Made by a program: the position numbers and the translations under genes. A model generated the notes under the pieces. The model was not told where the DNA came from. It saw only the letters and a program-made list of their open reading frames with translations, and searched no databases. From 2-02-FULL-55-14 sp964473365 (GTDB taxonomy: Bacteria > Bacteroidota > Ignavibacteria > UBA10030), in NCBI GenBank assembly GCA_964473365.1, contig CAYYOV010000007.1, positions 29,961 through 93,960 on the forward strand: a DNA stretch of 64,000 nucleotides, written 5' to 3'. Positions 34,719-43,168 of the stretch are shown in pieces (position 1 is the stretch's first letter; each line of letters begins with the position of its first letter).

Positions 34719-36667
34719 TAGCCTTTCAAGTACACAAGCAAGACAGAGATGTCGGAGGAGGTGACGCCCGAGATGCGTGAGGCCTGACCTATCGATTCCG
34801 GCCTCATGCGAGACAACTTCTCTCTTCCCTCCGTGGAAAGCGATGGAACGCTGTGATAGTCCAACTCTGCGGGGATAAGCCGCTCCTCGAAGGCATCAAA
34901 CCGTTGGATCTGCTCTTTCTGTCTGGTGACATAGCCCTCGTATTTCGTCTCAATATCCACCTGCTCCACAACCTCCCTCCACACGCCCTCATCCAGACCG
35001 TTCCTGACCCTGGCCAGCCCCTCCAGGCCCTCAATTTCTGGAATGGCCAGAACTTCCAGAAGGCCAACTTCCGACCTGCGAAGCAGCCGTGCAATCTTCT
35101 CAGGAGAACCAATGGGCTCGGTTCCCAAGGTCGAAAGGTGGTGATTGATTGTCCCCGGAGCAACGCTTGTTTTGGCCAGGAGTTCGGCGAGCTTCCGAAT
35201 GGCCTCCTCTTTGACGTCCAGCCTCTTGATTGCACCCTGGTCAACCAAACCAATCCTTGCTCCCATACGCGAGAGCCGTCTGTCGGCATTGTCTTGACGA
35301 AGGAGGAGCCGATATTCGGCCCTGGAAGTGAACATTCGATATGGCTCTTCTGTGCTCTTTGTTACAAGATCGTCCACCATGACACCCAAATAGCCGTCCG
35401 AACGTTTCACGTGGAACGTGTCCCCGTCCCCCCGGGCACGCAATGCTGCGTTGATCCCTGCTATCAAGCCCTGTCCAGCCGCCTCCTCGTAGCCCGACGT
35501 TCCGTTTATTTGCCCTGCAAAGAACAAACCCTGCACAATCTTGGTCTCGAGAGATGCGGAGACTTGGTGAGGCGGAAAGAAATCATATTCGACCGCATAT
35601 CCCGGCCTCAACATTTGAGCCCGCTCCATTCCTGGGATCGTTCTGAGGCCCTCAAGCTGGATGTCTTCCGGCAGGCTCGTCGAAAAGCCATTCACATAGA
35701 CAATGTTCGTCTCGTACCCTTCGGGCTCCAGGTATATCTGGTGTCGATCTTTGTCCGCAAACCGATTGATCTTGTCTTCGATCGAAGGGCAGTATCTCGG
35801 TCCAACCCCCCTGATCCGGCCTGTGAACATCGGGGATCGATCAAAACCCCGCCGGAGCACTTCGTGTGTTGCCTTGTTCGTGTGCGTCAAATACATCGGG
35901 ATGAGGCGATTTGCGATCTTCTTCGTGGAGAACGACATGGGCCGCGGTGGGTGGTCCGACGGCTGCTCCTCGACAGACGAAAGGTCGAGGGAGTCTAGTG
36001 CAACGCGGGGTGGCGTGCCCGTCTTCAGTCGTCCGCTCACAAATCCGAGGGCCTCGAGCCGCTCGGTAAGACCATACGACGCCGACTCCCCAAACCTCCC
36101 TCCCTCGTTGTGATCCAGGCCGGTATGCATGACCGCCCGCATGAAGGTGCCAGAGCCGAGCACGAATGACTCGCAGGATATTCGCCTTCCCTTGGCCGTG
36201 ACGACCCCCACAAGAGACCTGGAAAATGGTCTCGTCCCCTGCTCGGTGATCACGTCGACCACAGAGTCTTCGAGGATTTCAACCCCATGCTGTGCGTCCA
36301 GTCGTCTTCCGGCCTCGGCCGAGTACTGATCCCGATCGTTTTGACATCTTGGAGACCAGACAGCCGGTCCCTTCGACGTGTTGAGCATTCGAAAATGAAT
36401 GCCGGTGGCATCCGCAATCTTTGCCATCTCTCCCCCCAGGGCATCTATCTCCCTGACGAGGTGCCCTTTGGCGGTCCCTCCAATGGCGGGATTGCAGGAC
36501 ATCCTTCCAACGGCCCTCCGGTCCATGGTAACAACCAAGACGGAGGCCCCCATTCTGGAGGCCGCAAGGGCTGCTTCGAGGCCGGCGTGTCCAGCGCCCC
36601 CGACAACCACATCGTATCCACTCTCCTTCAAGATTGTCCCCATGTTCCACGTGGAACGTATTGTCAC
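34718..36667 (-). CDS. mnmG: tRNA uridine-34 5-carboxymethylaminomethyl modification enzyme
   Basis: MnmG (GidA) works with MnmE to modify the wobble uridine of several tRNAs, using FAD, NADH, methylenetetrahydrofolate and glycine or ammonium. The 649 residues carry the FAD loop VVVGGAGHAGLEAALAASR near residue 20, SCNPAIGGTAKGHLVREIDA near 56 with the active-site Cys, and ASLETKIVQGLFFAGQINGT further on. The first possible start is a GTG at 36667 overlapping the mnmE stop (GTGA). An ATG at 36643 inside a parS-like palindrome is the alternative and would lose eight residues. Confidence 0.96.
   Translation of the reverse strand: MTIRSTWNMGTILKESGYDVVVGGAGHAGLEAALAASRMGASVLVVTMDRRAVGRMSCNPAIGGTAKGHLVREIDALGGEMAKIADATGIHFRMLNTSKGPAVWSPRCQNDRDQYSAEAGRRLDAQHGVEILEDSVVDVITEQGTRPFSRSLVGVVTAKGRRISCESFVLGSGTFMRAVMHTGLDHNEGGRFGESASYGLTERLEALGFVSGRLKTGTPPRVALDSLDLSSVEEQPSDHPPRPMSFSTKKIANRLIPMYLTHTNKATHEVLRRGFDRSPMFTGRIRGVGPRYCPSIEDKINRFADKDRHQIYLEPEGYETNIVYVNGFSTSLPEDIQLEGLRTIPGMERAQMLRPGYAVEYDFFPPHQVSASLETKIVQGLFFAGQINGTSGYEEAAGQGLIAGINAALRARGDGDTFHVKRSDGYLGVMVDDLVTKSTEEPYRMFTSRAEYRLLLRQDNADRRLSRMGARIGLVDQGAIKRLDVKEEAIRKLAELLAKTSVAPGTINHHLSTLGTEPIGSPEKIARLLRRSEVGLLEVLAIPEIEGLEGLARVRNGLDEGVWREVVEQVDIETKYEGYVTRQKEQIQRFDAFEERLIPAELDYHSVPSLSTEGREKLSRMRPESIGQASRISGVTSSDISVLLVYLKG
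35403..35418. other. parS-like site 2 (inside mnmG)
   Basis: CGTTTCACGTGGAACG at 35403-35418, a 16-base near-perfect palindrome with the CACGTG centre and TTTCACGTGGAA core of the bacterial parS consensus. Confidence 0.8.
36643..36658. other. parS-like site 3 (mnmG start)
   Basis: TGTTCCACGTGGAACG at 36643-36658. The inner 14 bases form a perfect palindrome. It spans the alternative ATG of mnmG and lies just inside the mnmE/mnmG junction. Confidence 0.8.
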
Positions 36668-38040
36668 TTCCCGATGCAGAATCTACTGAAAACCGAATTC
36701 ATGATGTCATCTGTGGTGATCTCACCGGTCAGCTCGCCCAACGAATTCAGGGCGTCTCGGAGGTCCACGGCGAGATATTCTCCCGTCTTTCCCTCGCTAA
36801 ACGAACCTATCGCCAACCTTAACGACCTCCTTGCCCGGAGGAGAACATCAAGATGGCGGGCATTTGTGATGGTCGTCCCCTCGCGGGTCTCTCGCTCTCC
36901 CTTCCCCAGGGCAATGGCTAACATCGCCTCTTCCAACGCCTGAATTCCCTCTCCCGTTCTGGCTGAGATCCTGAGAGAGCCCCCTTGGGTCTGTGTGACT
37001 TCTTGCTTTGGGTGCGCCGGCGTCACCACGTCGATCTTGTTGAGGGCGAGAATGAGATGAGAGCTTCCGATCGATTCCACGGCTTCTGGCGTGGGCAACA
37101 CGGGATCGAGCAGGTCAACTACCCATATGACGACATCCGATGTGCGAAGTTGTTCATGTGCTCTCTCTACCCCCTGCAACTCGACGGGGTCGGCCGTTAC
37201 GCGGAGGCCGGCCGTGTCAACCACCCGAAACAAGACCCCGCCGATTGATAATCCTTCTTCAATAACGTCTCGCGTCGTCCCAGGTACATCTGTTACGATT
37301 GCCCGGCTTGCTTTCAGGAGTGCGTTGAGGAGGCTTGACTTCCCGGCGTTCGGGGCCCCTGTGAGCACCAGCTTGACGCCGTCCCGGTAGACCCTTCCGA
37401 CCCGGTAGCTTTCCGTCAGACGCGTGAGCAACGCATCGGCTCCGCCCAAGAGTTCTCCAACCTTCGCTCGGTCAAGAAACTCGTAGCCGTCTTCCGCAAA
37501 GTCGAGCTCCAACTCAAGAAGGCCGACGGCATCCATGACCGATTGGCGCACGACCCGTATCTCAGAAGACAGCCGACCCGCAAGTTGTTCCAGGGATGCT
37601 TTTCGGGCCGCGTCCGATCGCGCGTGGATCAGGTCGGCCACGGCCTCCGCCTGCGTCAGGTCCATCTTGTTGTTCAGGAAGGCGCGCTTCGTGAATTCAC
37701 CCGGCTGAGCCATCCTCGCGCCAGCTTCGATCAGGATCTCCTGGGCCCGACGAGCCGTCAGCGCGCCACCGTGACAACTCACCTCCACGACGTCCTCGCC
37801 GGTGTATGAGTGTGGAGACCGAAAGACTGTGCAGACCACTTGGTCCGCACGATCGCCGACGGCGTCGCACAACATTCCAACGTGCGCGGTATGCGATGTG
37901 GCTGATGAGAGCGGAGCAGACGCGCGAAATCGTCGATCGACGATCTGGATGGCTTCTGGACCGCTGACGCGAAGAATGGCCAGTCCGCCTTCCCCGGGGG
38001 GAGTAGCGATCGCGACGATCGTGTCGATGGACAGCTTCAT
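36664..38040 (-). CDS. mnmE: tRNA modification GTPase MnmE
   Basis: MnmE (TrmE) is the K+-dependent GTPase partner of MnmG. The 458 residues start with the folate-binding domain (DTIVAIATPPGEGGLAILRVSG), followed by a helical domain with the GTPase inserted. Walker A GAPNAGKSS is at 228-236, DVPGTTRD follows, then DTAGLR and ALNKID. The C-terminus is FCIGK, the conserved C-x-G-K catalytic tail. I start at 38040; the longer frame upstream has no family similarity. Its promoter lies at 38067-38096. It heads the leftward operon mnmE-mnmG-rsmG-murQ-DUF2461. Confidence 0.97.
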   Translation of the reverse strand: MKLSIDTIVAIATPPGEGGLAILRVSGPEAIQIVDRRFRASAPLSSATSHTAHVGMLCDAVGDRADQVVCTVFRSPHSYTGEDVVEVSCHGGALTARRAQEILIEAGARMAQPGEFTKRAFLNNKMDLTQAEAVADLIHARSDAARKASLEQLAGRLSSEIRVVRQSVMDAVGLLELELDFAEDGYEFLDRAKVGELLGGADALLTRLTESYRVGRVYRDGVKLVLTGAPNAGKSSLLNALLKASRAIVTDVPGTTRDVIEEGLSIGGVLFRVVDTAGLRVTADPVELQGVERAHEQLRTSDVVIWVVDLLDPVLPTPEAVESIGSSHLILALNKIDVVTPAHPKQEVTQTQGGSLRISARTGEGIQALEEAMLAIALGKGERETREGTTITNARHLDVLLRARRSLRLAIGSFSEGKTGEYLAVDLRDALNSLGELTGEITTDDIMNSVFSRFCIGK

Positions 38041-38066
38041 GGGCTCGATGGTAACGGAAGGGGAGT

Positions 38067-38096
38067 GAATGTACGAAAGGCGGGACCGTTTTCCAA
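38067..38096 (-). promoter_or_regulatory. Bacteroidota-type promoter of the mnmE operon
   Basis: On the minus strand: TTG (38096-38094), 20 bases, TACATTC (38073-38067), 26 bases before the mnmE ATG. Confidence 0.6.
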
Positions 38097-38194
38097 TGTG
38101 GTGGCCGCTGGAGTTTGGGTTGCGGCGCTCGTGCCGGATCCGCCGACGTGTGGTGCATCGTGCTCGAGCGCTGTTAGTGGCGCTACAAAACACG

Positions 38195-38223
38195 AAGCCC
38201 CGCGCGGGGGTCGCGCGGGGCTT
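38195..38223 (-). terminator. Intrinsic terminator after yidC
   Basis: AAGCCCCGCGCG (38195-38206) pairs perfectly with CGCGCGGGGCTT (38212-38223), loop five bases. On the minus strand a GTTTTG stretch follows. It begins 24 bases past the yidC stop. Confidence 0.85.
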
Positions 38224-38247
38224 TGCGGGAATCGATGCTGCGATCGT

Positions 38248-40029
38248 CTACCGTTTCAGACGAGGCATGTCTTTCGCGTAGCGGAAAATGCCGCCGGATC
38301 GTTTCTTCTTTGGCTCAACCTTCCGGAGTGGTTCGTCGTCTTGACGATTCGTCCACATCTGTTGTCCGATCGAGAGCACGTTGAACACGGCATAGTAGAG
38401 GTTGAGGCCTGATGGGAACGAGTTGAAGAGCAACGTCATCATGATCGGCATCATCCATACCATCATCTTTTGCCGCGGGTCTTTCACTGTCATCTTCTGC
38501 TGGATGAACATCGTGATGCCCATGAGAAGCGCGATGCCGCTCACCTCGGAGATGCCGAACAACGGCACATGGAAGGGGAGGGTGAACAGGACGTCCGGGA
38601 CCGAAAGATCCGTGATCCAGCTGACGAAGTGCGCGTGGCGTAGCTCCACGATCGAGCGGAACATGGCATACAGCGCATACATGATCGGCAGCTGCAGCAG
38701 GATCGGGAGGCATCCGCCGGCCGGATTCACGCCGTATTCCTTGTAGAGGTTCATGACGGCCTGGTTCATCTTCGCCGGGTCGTCTTTATGCTTCTCCTTG
38801 ATTTCTTCCATCATCGGCTGAAGCGCTTGCATCCGCTTCATCGACTTCATGCTGCTCCGGGTGAGCGGATGGAGCAACAGTTTGATGAGGATGGAAAAGA
38901 GGATGATGACGATGCCCCAGTTCGGAATGAGGTAGTGTATTCCACGAAAGAGGGGAAGGAAGACCCACTCCGCGATGGGCCGGATCAGCCACGCCCAGCC
39001 AAGGCTCATCATGCCCTCCAGACCCACGCCATACGAACGCAGCACGTCGATATCGAGCGGACCAATGAACAGTCGTACCGATGCTGTTTCGGCGGCAGAT
39101 GCCGTATATGGCATGCGGAGCGCGAGGGCGTAGTGCTCGACAAAACCGTCGTCGGCCGCCGATGTCCGGTGTCCGTCGAGCACCGCTCCTTCGGTGGCGG
39201 GTGACTGGGGAATGATCGCAACACCAAAGTACTTGTTGCGCGTCCCGACCCAGTCGACCTTGCCGCTCATCGACCGCGTCACGGGTTCCGTCAACGACGA
39301 CGCATCGATCTCCGTCAGCTCGTTGCCGGCGTACGCATAGGCCGCAGAGAAACCGGCCTCGTCAACGCTGTTGCGCTCGGCGAACGGAACGCCGTGGTCC
39401 CACGTGATCTGGTATTCGTAGTTTGAAATGACCGCGCCGAGATTCACAAGTTCGAAGCGAACGTCGGCCCCATACGTGTCGTTCCGGAAGCGGTAGATCT
39501 TTCGCAACGCGCCGCCGTTCGAAGCGGGAAGGGTGAAGATTAATTCAAATTCAAAATTATTTTCGTCCAACCGGACAGATCGGGTGCCCGGAGAAACATT
39601 GAACTCCAGGTCCCGGCTTGCCAGCGTCTTGCCATCCATTGTGCCGAACAGGATCCCGAAGTCGCCAAAGGCACGGTCGACCATTTGGACCGGGTGCCGG
39701 TCCCATGTTTCGTGTCCCTTCAGTTCCCACATCCGAATGGCTGCACCCCTCGTGCTGAGCTCCGCCCGAAAATGGTCTGTCTCGATCGTGATCGTCTGCG
39801 AAGCGCCCGTATCGCGGCCTCGGAAAAAGCGGCCCGTCTTGTCGGCGGTGGTCGTATCCGGAACAACCGCGCGCTCCGGCATTCGCGGGCCGCTTTTCGG
39901 TGCGACAGAGTCTGTCAGCGTTGCCGTGGGCGGCGCATCGGTCGGTGCCGGAGGAGGCGTGTTGAGCCAGATCCACGCGACCAGGACAACAAAGATCAGT
40001 ACGAAACCGAGGGTTTGTGTGCGTTCCAT
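38248..40029 (-). CDS. yidC: Membrane protein insertase YidC
   Basis: YidC inserts and folds inner-membrane proteins, alone or with SecYEG. The 593 residues have the Gram-negative layout: an N-terminal anchor (residues 7-22), a long periplasmic P1 domain (about 60-350), then five conserved membrane helices. Family segments include GIHYLIPNWGIVIILFSILI, then MQALQPMMEEIKEKHKDDPAKM and NPAGGCLPILLQLPIMYALY. The C-terminal tail is basic. It starts nine bases after the yidD stop, in the standard rpmH-rnpA-yidD-yidC order. Confidence 0.97.
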   Translation of the reverse strand: MERTQTLGFVLIFVVLVAWIWLNTPPPAPTDAPPTATLTDSVAPKSGPRMPERAVVPDTTTADKTGRFFRGRDTGASQTITIETDHFRAELSTRGAAIRMWELKGHETWDRHPVQMVDRAFGDFGILFGTMDGKTLASRDLEFNVSPGTRSVRLDENNFEFELIFTLPASNGGALRKIYRFRNDTYGADVRFELVNLGAVISNYEYQITWDHGVPFAERNSVDEAGFSAAYAYAGNELTEIDASSLTEPVTRSMSGKVDWVGTRNKYFGVAIIPQSPATEGAVLDGHRTSAADDGFVEHYALALRMPYTASAAETASVRLFIGPLDIDVLRSYGVGLEGMMSLGWAWLIRPIAEWVFLPLFRGIHYLIPNWGIVIILFSILIKLLLHPLTRSSMKSMKRMQALQPMMEEIKEKHKDDPAKMNQAVMNLYKEYGVNPAGGCLPILLQLPIMYALYAMFRSIVELRHAHFVSWITDLSVPDVLFTLPFHVPLFGISEVSGIALLMGITMFIQQKMTVKDPRQKMMVWMMPIMMTLLFNSFPSGLNLYYAVFNVLSIGQQMWTNRQDDEPLRKVEPKKKRSGGIFRYAKDMPRLKR

Positions 40030-40038
40030 GGTGATTGC

Positions 40039-40263
40039 TCAGGGGACGGGGTCGTACCCGCTATGGTTCGAGTATGGATGACAGCGAAGAATGCGTCGTG
40101 CCGCCAGCCCTGTACCGCGCCATGCTCCGTGTTTCCGGAGGGCTTCGATGGCGTACTCGGAACAGGTTGGAAGGAAACGACATTGATTGAACGGCAGGAT
40201 CGGGGAGATCAACAGCCGATACGCCCGCACAACCCAGATGAGGAGGGCTGCCGGGATACTCAC
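40039..40263 (-). CDS. yidD: Membrane protein insertion efficiency factor YidD
   Basis: A 74-residue membrane-associated protein thought to assist YidC-dependent insertion. The family core is intact: YRLLISPILPF, CRFLPTCSEYAIEALRKHG and RRILRCHPYSNHSGYDPVP, with three conserved cysteines. I start at a GTG at 40263 that overlaps the rnpA stop (GTGA), which gives the usual family length. A longer in-frame ATG at 40422 would lie wholly within rnpA and is rejected. Confidence 0.92.
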   Translation of the reverse strand: MSIPAALLIWVVRAYRLLISPILPFNQCRFLPTCSEYAIEALRKHGAWRGTGLAARRILRCHPYSNHSGYDPVP

Positions 40264-40622
40264 GCCACCGCCTTTCGGAAGAGTTGCTGCACGGCCGGAG
40301 CTACGTCGTGGAGCGTCGGAATGCGGTCGGAGGCGCCTGTATACATCAGGACCACCTCGCACCCCGTTAGGCCGATCCCGGGTCGATGCAGACGAAAAGC
40401 TTCGCGCAACAACCGACGACACCGGTTCCGACGGACGGCTGAGCGAATGCTCCGTGAAACGGAAAACCCAACCTTCAGCGCGTGGCCCAAGGTTGGGTCG
40501 GGACGAACGAACAGACGCACGGGGGATTGGGCCGTGGAGCGCCCTTCGCCGATCACTCGCGAGAAGGCACGATACCCACGAAGGATGTCGGCCTTACGCA
40601 GCCGGCGTTTCGGCGCCGACAC
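40260..40622 (-). CDS. rnpA: Ribonuclease P protein component
   Basis: RnpA is the protein subunit that helps the RNase P RNA mature tRNA 5' ends. The basic-helix signature KVGFSVSRSIRSAVRRNRCR is present, followed by RRLLREAFR, with RLFVRPDP before it. I propose a GTG start at 40622, one base after the rpmH stop, giving 120 residues, normal for the family. An ATG at 40700 would give 146 residues and overlap rpmH by 77 bases. Neither has a clear ribosome-binding site, so translation may depend on rpmH. Confidence 0.93.
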   Translation of the reverse strand: MSAPKRRLRKADILRGYRAFSRVIGEGRSTAQSPVRLFVRPDPTLGHALKVGFSVSRSIRSAVRRNRCRRLLREAFRLHRPGIGLTGCEVVLMYTGASDRIPTLHDVAPAVQQLFRKAVA

Positions 40623-40623
40623 G

Positions 40624-40776
40624 TTACTTGCGGCGCTCGTCGCTAACGGTGAGCTTTTTGCGGCCCTTCGCCCGGCGCCGCGCAAGGACTTTTCGGCCAT
40701 TCTTCGTCGCCATTCGTTGGCGGAATCCGTGTTTGTTGCGCCGCTTTCGGGTGTGCGGCTGATACGTACGCTTCAT
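40624..40776 (-). CDS. rpmH: 50S ribosomal protein L34
   Basis: A 50-residue, strongly basic ribosomal protein: MKRTYQPHTRKRRNKHGFRQ, then RMATKNGRKVLARRRAKGRK and KLTVSDERRK. The length and the KRTYQP start are diagnostic. An AAGGAG ribosome-binding site precedes the ATG. It is the first gene of the leftward rpmH-rnpA-yidD-yidC operon, reading away from dnaA, the ancestral bacterial arrangement. Confidence 0.98.
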   Translation of the reverse strand: MKRTYQPHTRKRRNKHGFRQRMATKNGRKVLARRRAKGRKKLTVSDERRK

Positions 40777-41236
40777 GGGTCCTGGCTCCTTGTTCCTAAC
40801 AAGCTAGGAAATATAAAGAAAAACCGACGAAATTCCAACCGCCGCGATTCTTGGCGGTGCGGCTTCGCGACAACAGGAAGACGCTGGGTCATCCCGTTGT
40901 GTGCCCACATCGATGATCTTTGTGACCCTTTTCTCTTGCATTGACAGGGGGGAGTACTGTATAATGCTCCTCCCCGATGAGGCCTATTGTCGAGTGGATG
41001 ATGTGTGGATAACTTTATTGACGGCCAGAAGGGTCTTTTTATCGGGGCCTTTTGCCTGCTGTGCAAATGTGGAAAACGGTGTGACTAACTTCCGCTCCGA
41101 TGCTGCGGTGGTTGAGATTTTCTGTCCGTCGTTCATGTGAATTGGGTGGACAGGGCTCTAACTCTCTGAAATCTGAATTTCCACGGCTGTGGATTGTTCT
41201 GTGGAAAACCCGTGAATTGATCGAACTGCTTTCGTT
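40777..41236. other. rpmH-dnaA intergenic region with DnaA-box-like sites
   Basis: This 460-base gap holds no convincing gene. It contains the rpmH promoter, a perfect DnaA box TGTGGATAA at 41004-41012, and related sequences TGTGGAAAA (41068-41076), TGTGGATTG (41188-41196) and TGTGGAAAA (41200-41208). A TTGCAT/18/TATAAT element at 40936-40965 is framed by an inverted repeat. It is probably the dnaA regulatory region and one half of a two-part origin. Confidence 0.6.
40809..40838 (-). promoter_or_regulatory. Bacteroidota-type promoter of the rpmH operon
   Basis: On the minus strand: TTG (40838-40836), 20 bases, TATATTT (40815-40809), 32 bases before the rpmH ATG. Confidence 0.6.
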
Positions 41237-42673
41237 ATGACCTCCTCGCTTCCATCGACGTATTCCGAACTTGTAGATCCGACAGCACAGACCGCCTGGG
41301 ACTCTTGCCTGGACCTTATTCGTCCGCAGGTTTCATCGCTGAGCTTCAAGACGTGGTTCCAGCCCATTGTGCCGTTGCGCCTGGAGAATGGTCACCTGAC
41401 CATTAAGGTGCCCAGCCAGTTCTTTTACGACTGGCTCGAGGAGCATTATCGCTCGCTCATTTCGACGACGATCGAGACGGTCCTGGGTGCCGAAGGTCGG
41501 CTCTTCTACTCGATCGGCGTAGACGAGATCGCCCAGGATGCGACAGCTACCGCTCCGGTCCCCGTGGCCTCCGGCGAGCGGCCCGCTACGATGCCCTCGT
41601 TCGCTCCGTACATCGCGTACAAGGCCGAGTACACGCAGCCGATCCATAGCAACTTGAATCCCCGCTACACCTTCGACAATTTCATCAAGGGGGACAGCAA
41701 TCAGCTTGCTCGAGCGGCGGCGCTTGCGGTTGGCAACAACCCTGGCGGCACATCGTTCAATCCCCTGGTGATTTATGGTGGCACCGGGCTGGGGAAGACC
41801 CACCTCATGCACGCGCTTGGCAACCACGCTATCGCGCTCGGTAAGGCGAAGCGTGTGTGCTATGTCTCGAGTGAAAAGTTCACTGTCGATTTTGTTGAGG
41901 CTATTCAGGCTGATCGAGTCAACGAGTTCTCGCAGTTCTACCGCTCAATGGACCTGCTGATCGTCGACGACATCCAATTCTTTTCGGGCAAAGAAAAGAC
42001 CCAGGACAATTTCTTCCATACGTTCAACGCGCTCTATCAGGTCGGGAAGCAGATCGTCCTGTCGTCCGACGTTCCGCCAAAGGAGTTGAAGGGCTTGGAC
42101 GAGCGTCTGATCTCCCGCTTCCAGTGCGGGCTCACGGCCGACATCCAGGCTCCCGACCTTGAGACGCGCATCGCCATCCTACAGAAAAAAGCGCAGGAGA
42201 ACCGGCTCGACCTGCCGCAGAGTGTGATCGACCTCATCGCCTCGAATGTCACCACAAACATCCGCGAGCTGGAGGGCTGTTTGATCAGCCTGTTGGCTCG
42301 CGCATCACTGGAAAGCCGGGAGATCACGACCGACCTGGCGAAAGATGTGCTGCGGATGGTCGTCCAAGAAATGAAGGCCCCTGTTTCGATCGAACAGATC
42401 CAACGGACGGTCGCCGACTACCTCGACATTCCGTTCGACCTGTTGCGCGCGAAGACCCGAAAACAGGAGGTGGTCCATGCGCGCCAGGTCTCGATGTATC
42501 TGGCAAAAGAACTCACCAATTCCTCCCTCAAAACCATCGGCCTTCATTTTGGCGGGCGGGATCATAGCACCGTGATCCACGCGTGCCAGACCGTTGACGA
42601 CCAGCTCCGGTCCGATGCGAATTTCCAACAACAACTGAATCAACTGCGCCGGAAGCTAGAAATGCGCGGTTGA
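41237..42673 (+). CDS. dnaA: Chromosomal replication initiator protein DnaA
   Basis: DnaA binds 9-base boxes and opens the origin. The 478 residues show domain I (WDSCLDLIRPQVSSLSFKTW from 21), a linker, and domain III from about 140 (NPRYTFDNFIKGDSNQLARA) with Walker A GGTGLGKT at 181-188 and Walker B LLIVDDIQF. Domain IV has the DNA-binding signature GGRDHSTVIHACQTV at 439-453. Length and all motifs are standard. DnaA-box-like sequences lie on both sides, so autoregulation is likely. Confidence 0.98.
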   Translation: MTSSLPSTYSELVDPTAQTAWDSCLDLIRPQVSSLSFKTWFQPIVPLRLENGHLTIKVPSQFFYDWLEEHYRSLISTTIETVLGAEGRLFYSIGVDEIAQDATATAPVPVASGERPATMPSFAPYIAYKAEYTQPIHSNLNPRYTFDNFIKGDSNQLARAAALAVGNNPGGTSFNPLVIYGGTGLGKTHLMHALGNHAIALGKAKRVCYVSSEKFTVDFVEAIQADRVNEFSQFYRSMDLLIVDDIQFFSGKEKTQDNFFHTFNALYQVGKQIVLSSDVPPKELKGLDERLISRFQCGLTADIQAPDLETRIAILQKKAQENRLDLPQSVIDLIASNVTTNIRELEGCLISLLARASLESREITTDLAKDVLRMVVQEMKAPVSIEQIQRTVADYLDIPFDLLRAKTRKQEVVHARQVSMYLAKELTNSSLKTIGLHFGGRDHSTVIHACQTVDDQLRSDANFQQQLNQLRRKLEMRG

Positions 42674-43168
42674 GTTGGTTGTCCTTTCTGTGGAAAACAT
42701 TGTGGACGACCGTGTGGATTCTCGTGGACCGTCCGTGCACAAACTCGGCTGTTTCGTGTTCGACCATCGCAGCCGTAGAGAGCTTGTCGGCATCCCCACA
42801 CCTCAACACACCTTATTCACACAGGTGTACAGCTTGTGTACAACTTTTTTCTAATGGCAGCAGTTGAATCCGAATCAGGGGCTGATTCTATCCACACTTT
42901 CCACAGCCTTATAAATCATCTTCTTTCTGTTTATGTACAGATATTATTATAAGGCGAACGCCAACCCAACACACGAGACCCTCCAAACGGCCCACCTACA
43001 AAATCCGCGGAAATTTCAGAAACACAGGACGATAAGACCCTAACATATTTAAAATCAACAGGTTATCGTAATATTTGCATCAGGTTTGGCTTGTAGAATC
43101 TTCGTTTTTTCGCTATATTGGCCTACTTATCTCGACTCTTTCCACCGACCGACGCAGGAGTACCCGGC
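42674..43168. other. Probable oriC: dnaA-dnaN intergenic region
   Basis: This 495-base gap is the most AT-rich stretch in the window. It holds DnaA-box-like sequences TGTGGAAAA (42689-42697), TGTGGATTC (42713-42721), TTATTCACA (42813-42821), CTATCCACA (42888-42896) and CTTTCCACA (42897-42905). AT-rich segments at about 42906-42955 and 43035-43080 could serve as the unwinding element. Genes on both sides point away from dnaA's region. The dnaN promoter lies at its right edge. No ORF is convincing here. Confidence 0.65.
43091..43120 (+). promoter_or_regulatory. Bacteroidota-type promoter of dnaN
   Basis: TTG at 43091-43093, 20 bases, TATATTG at 43114-43120, 48 bases before the dnaN ATG. The spacer includes a T6 run. 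Confidence 0.6.

Noticed and set aside
40264..40422. Longer yidD start at the ATG at 40422
   Set aside because: The added 53 residues lie wholly within rnpA and look like out-of-frame sequence; the GTG at 40263 gives the usual family length.
40901..41140. Short plus-strand frame in the dnaA upstream region
   Set aside because: It crosses a DnaA box and a promoter-like element, has no ribosome-binding site and no recognisable family.
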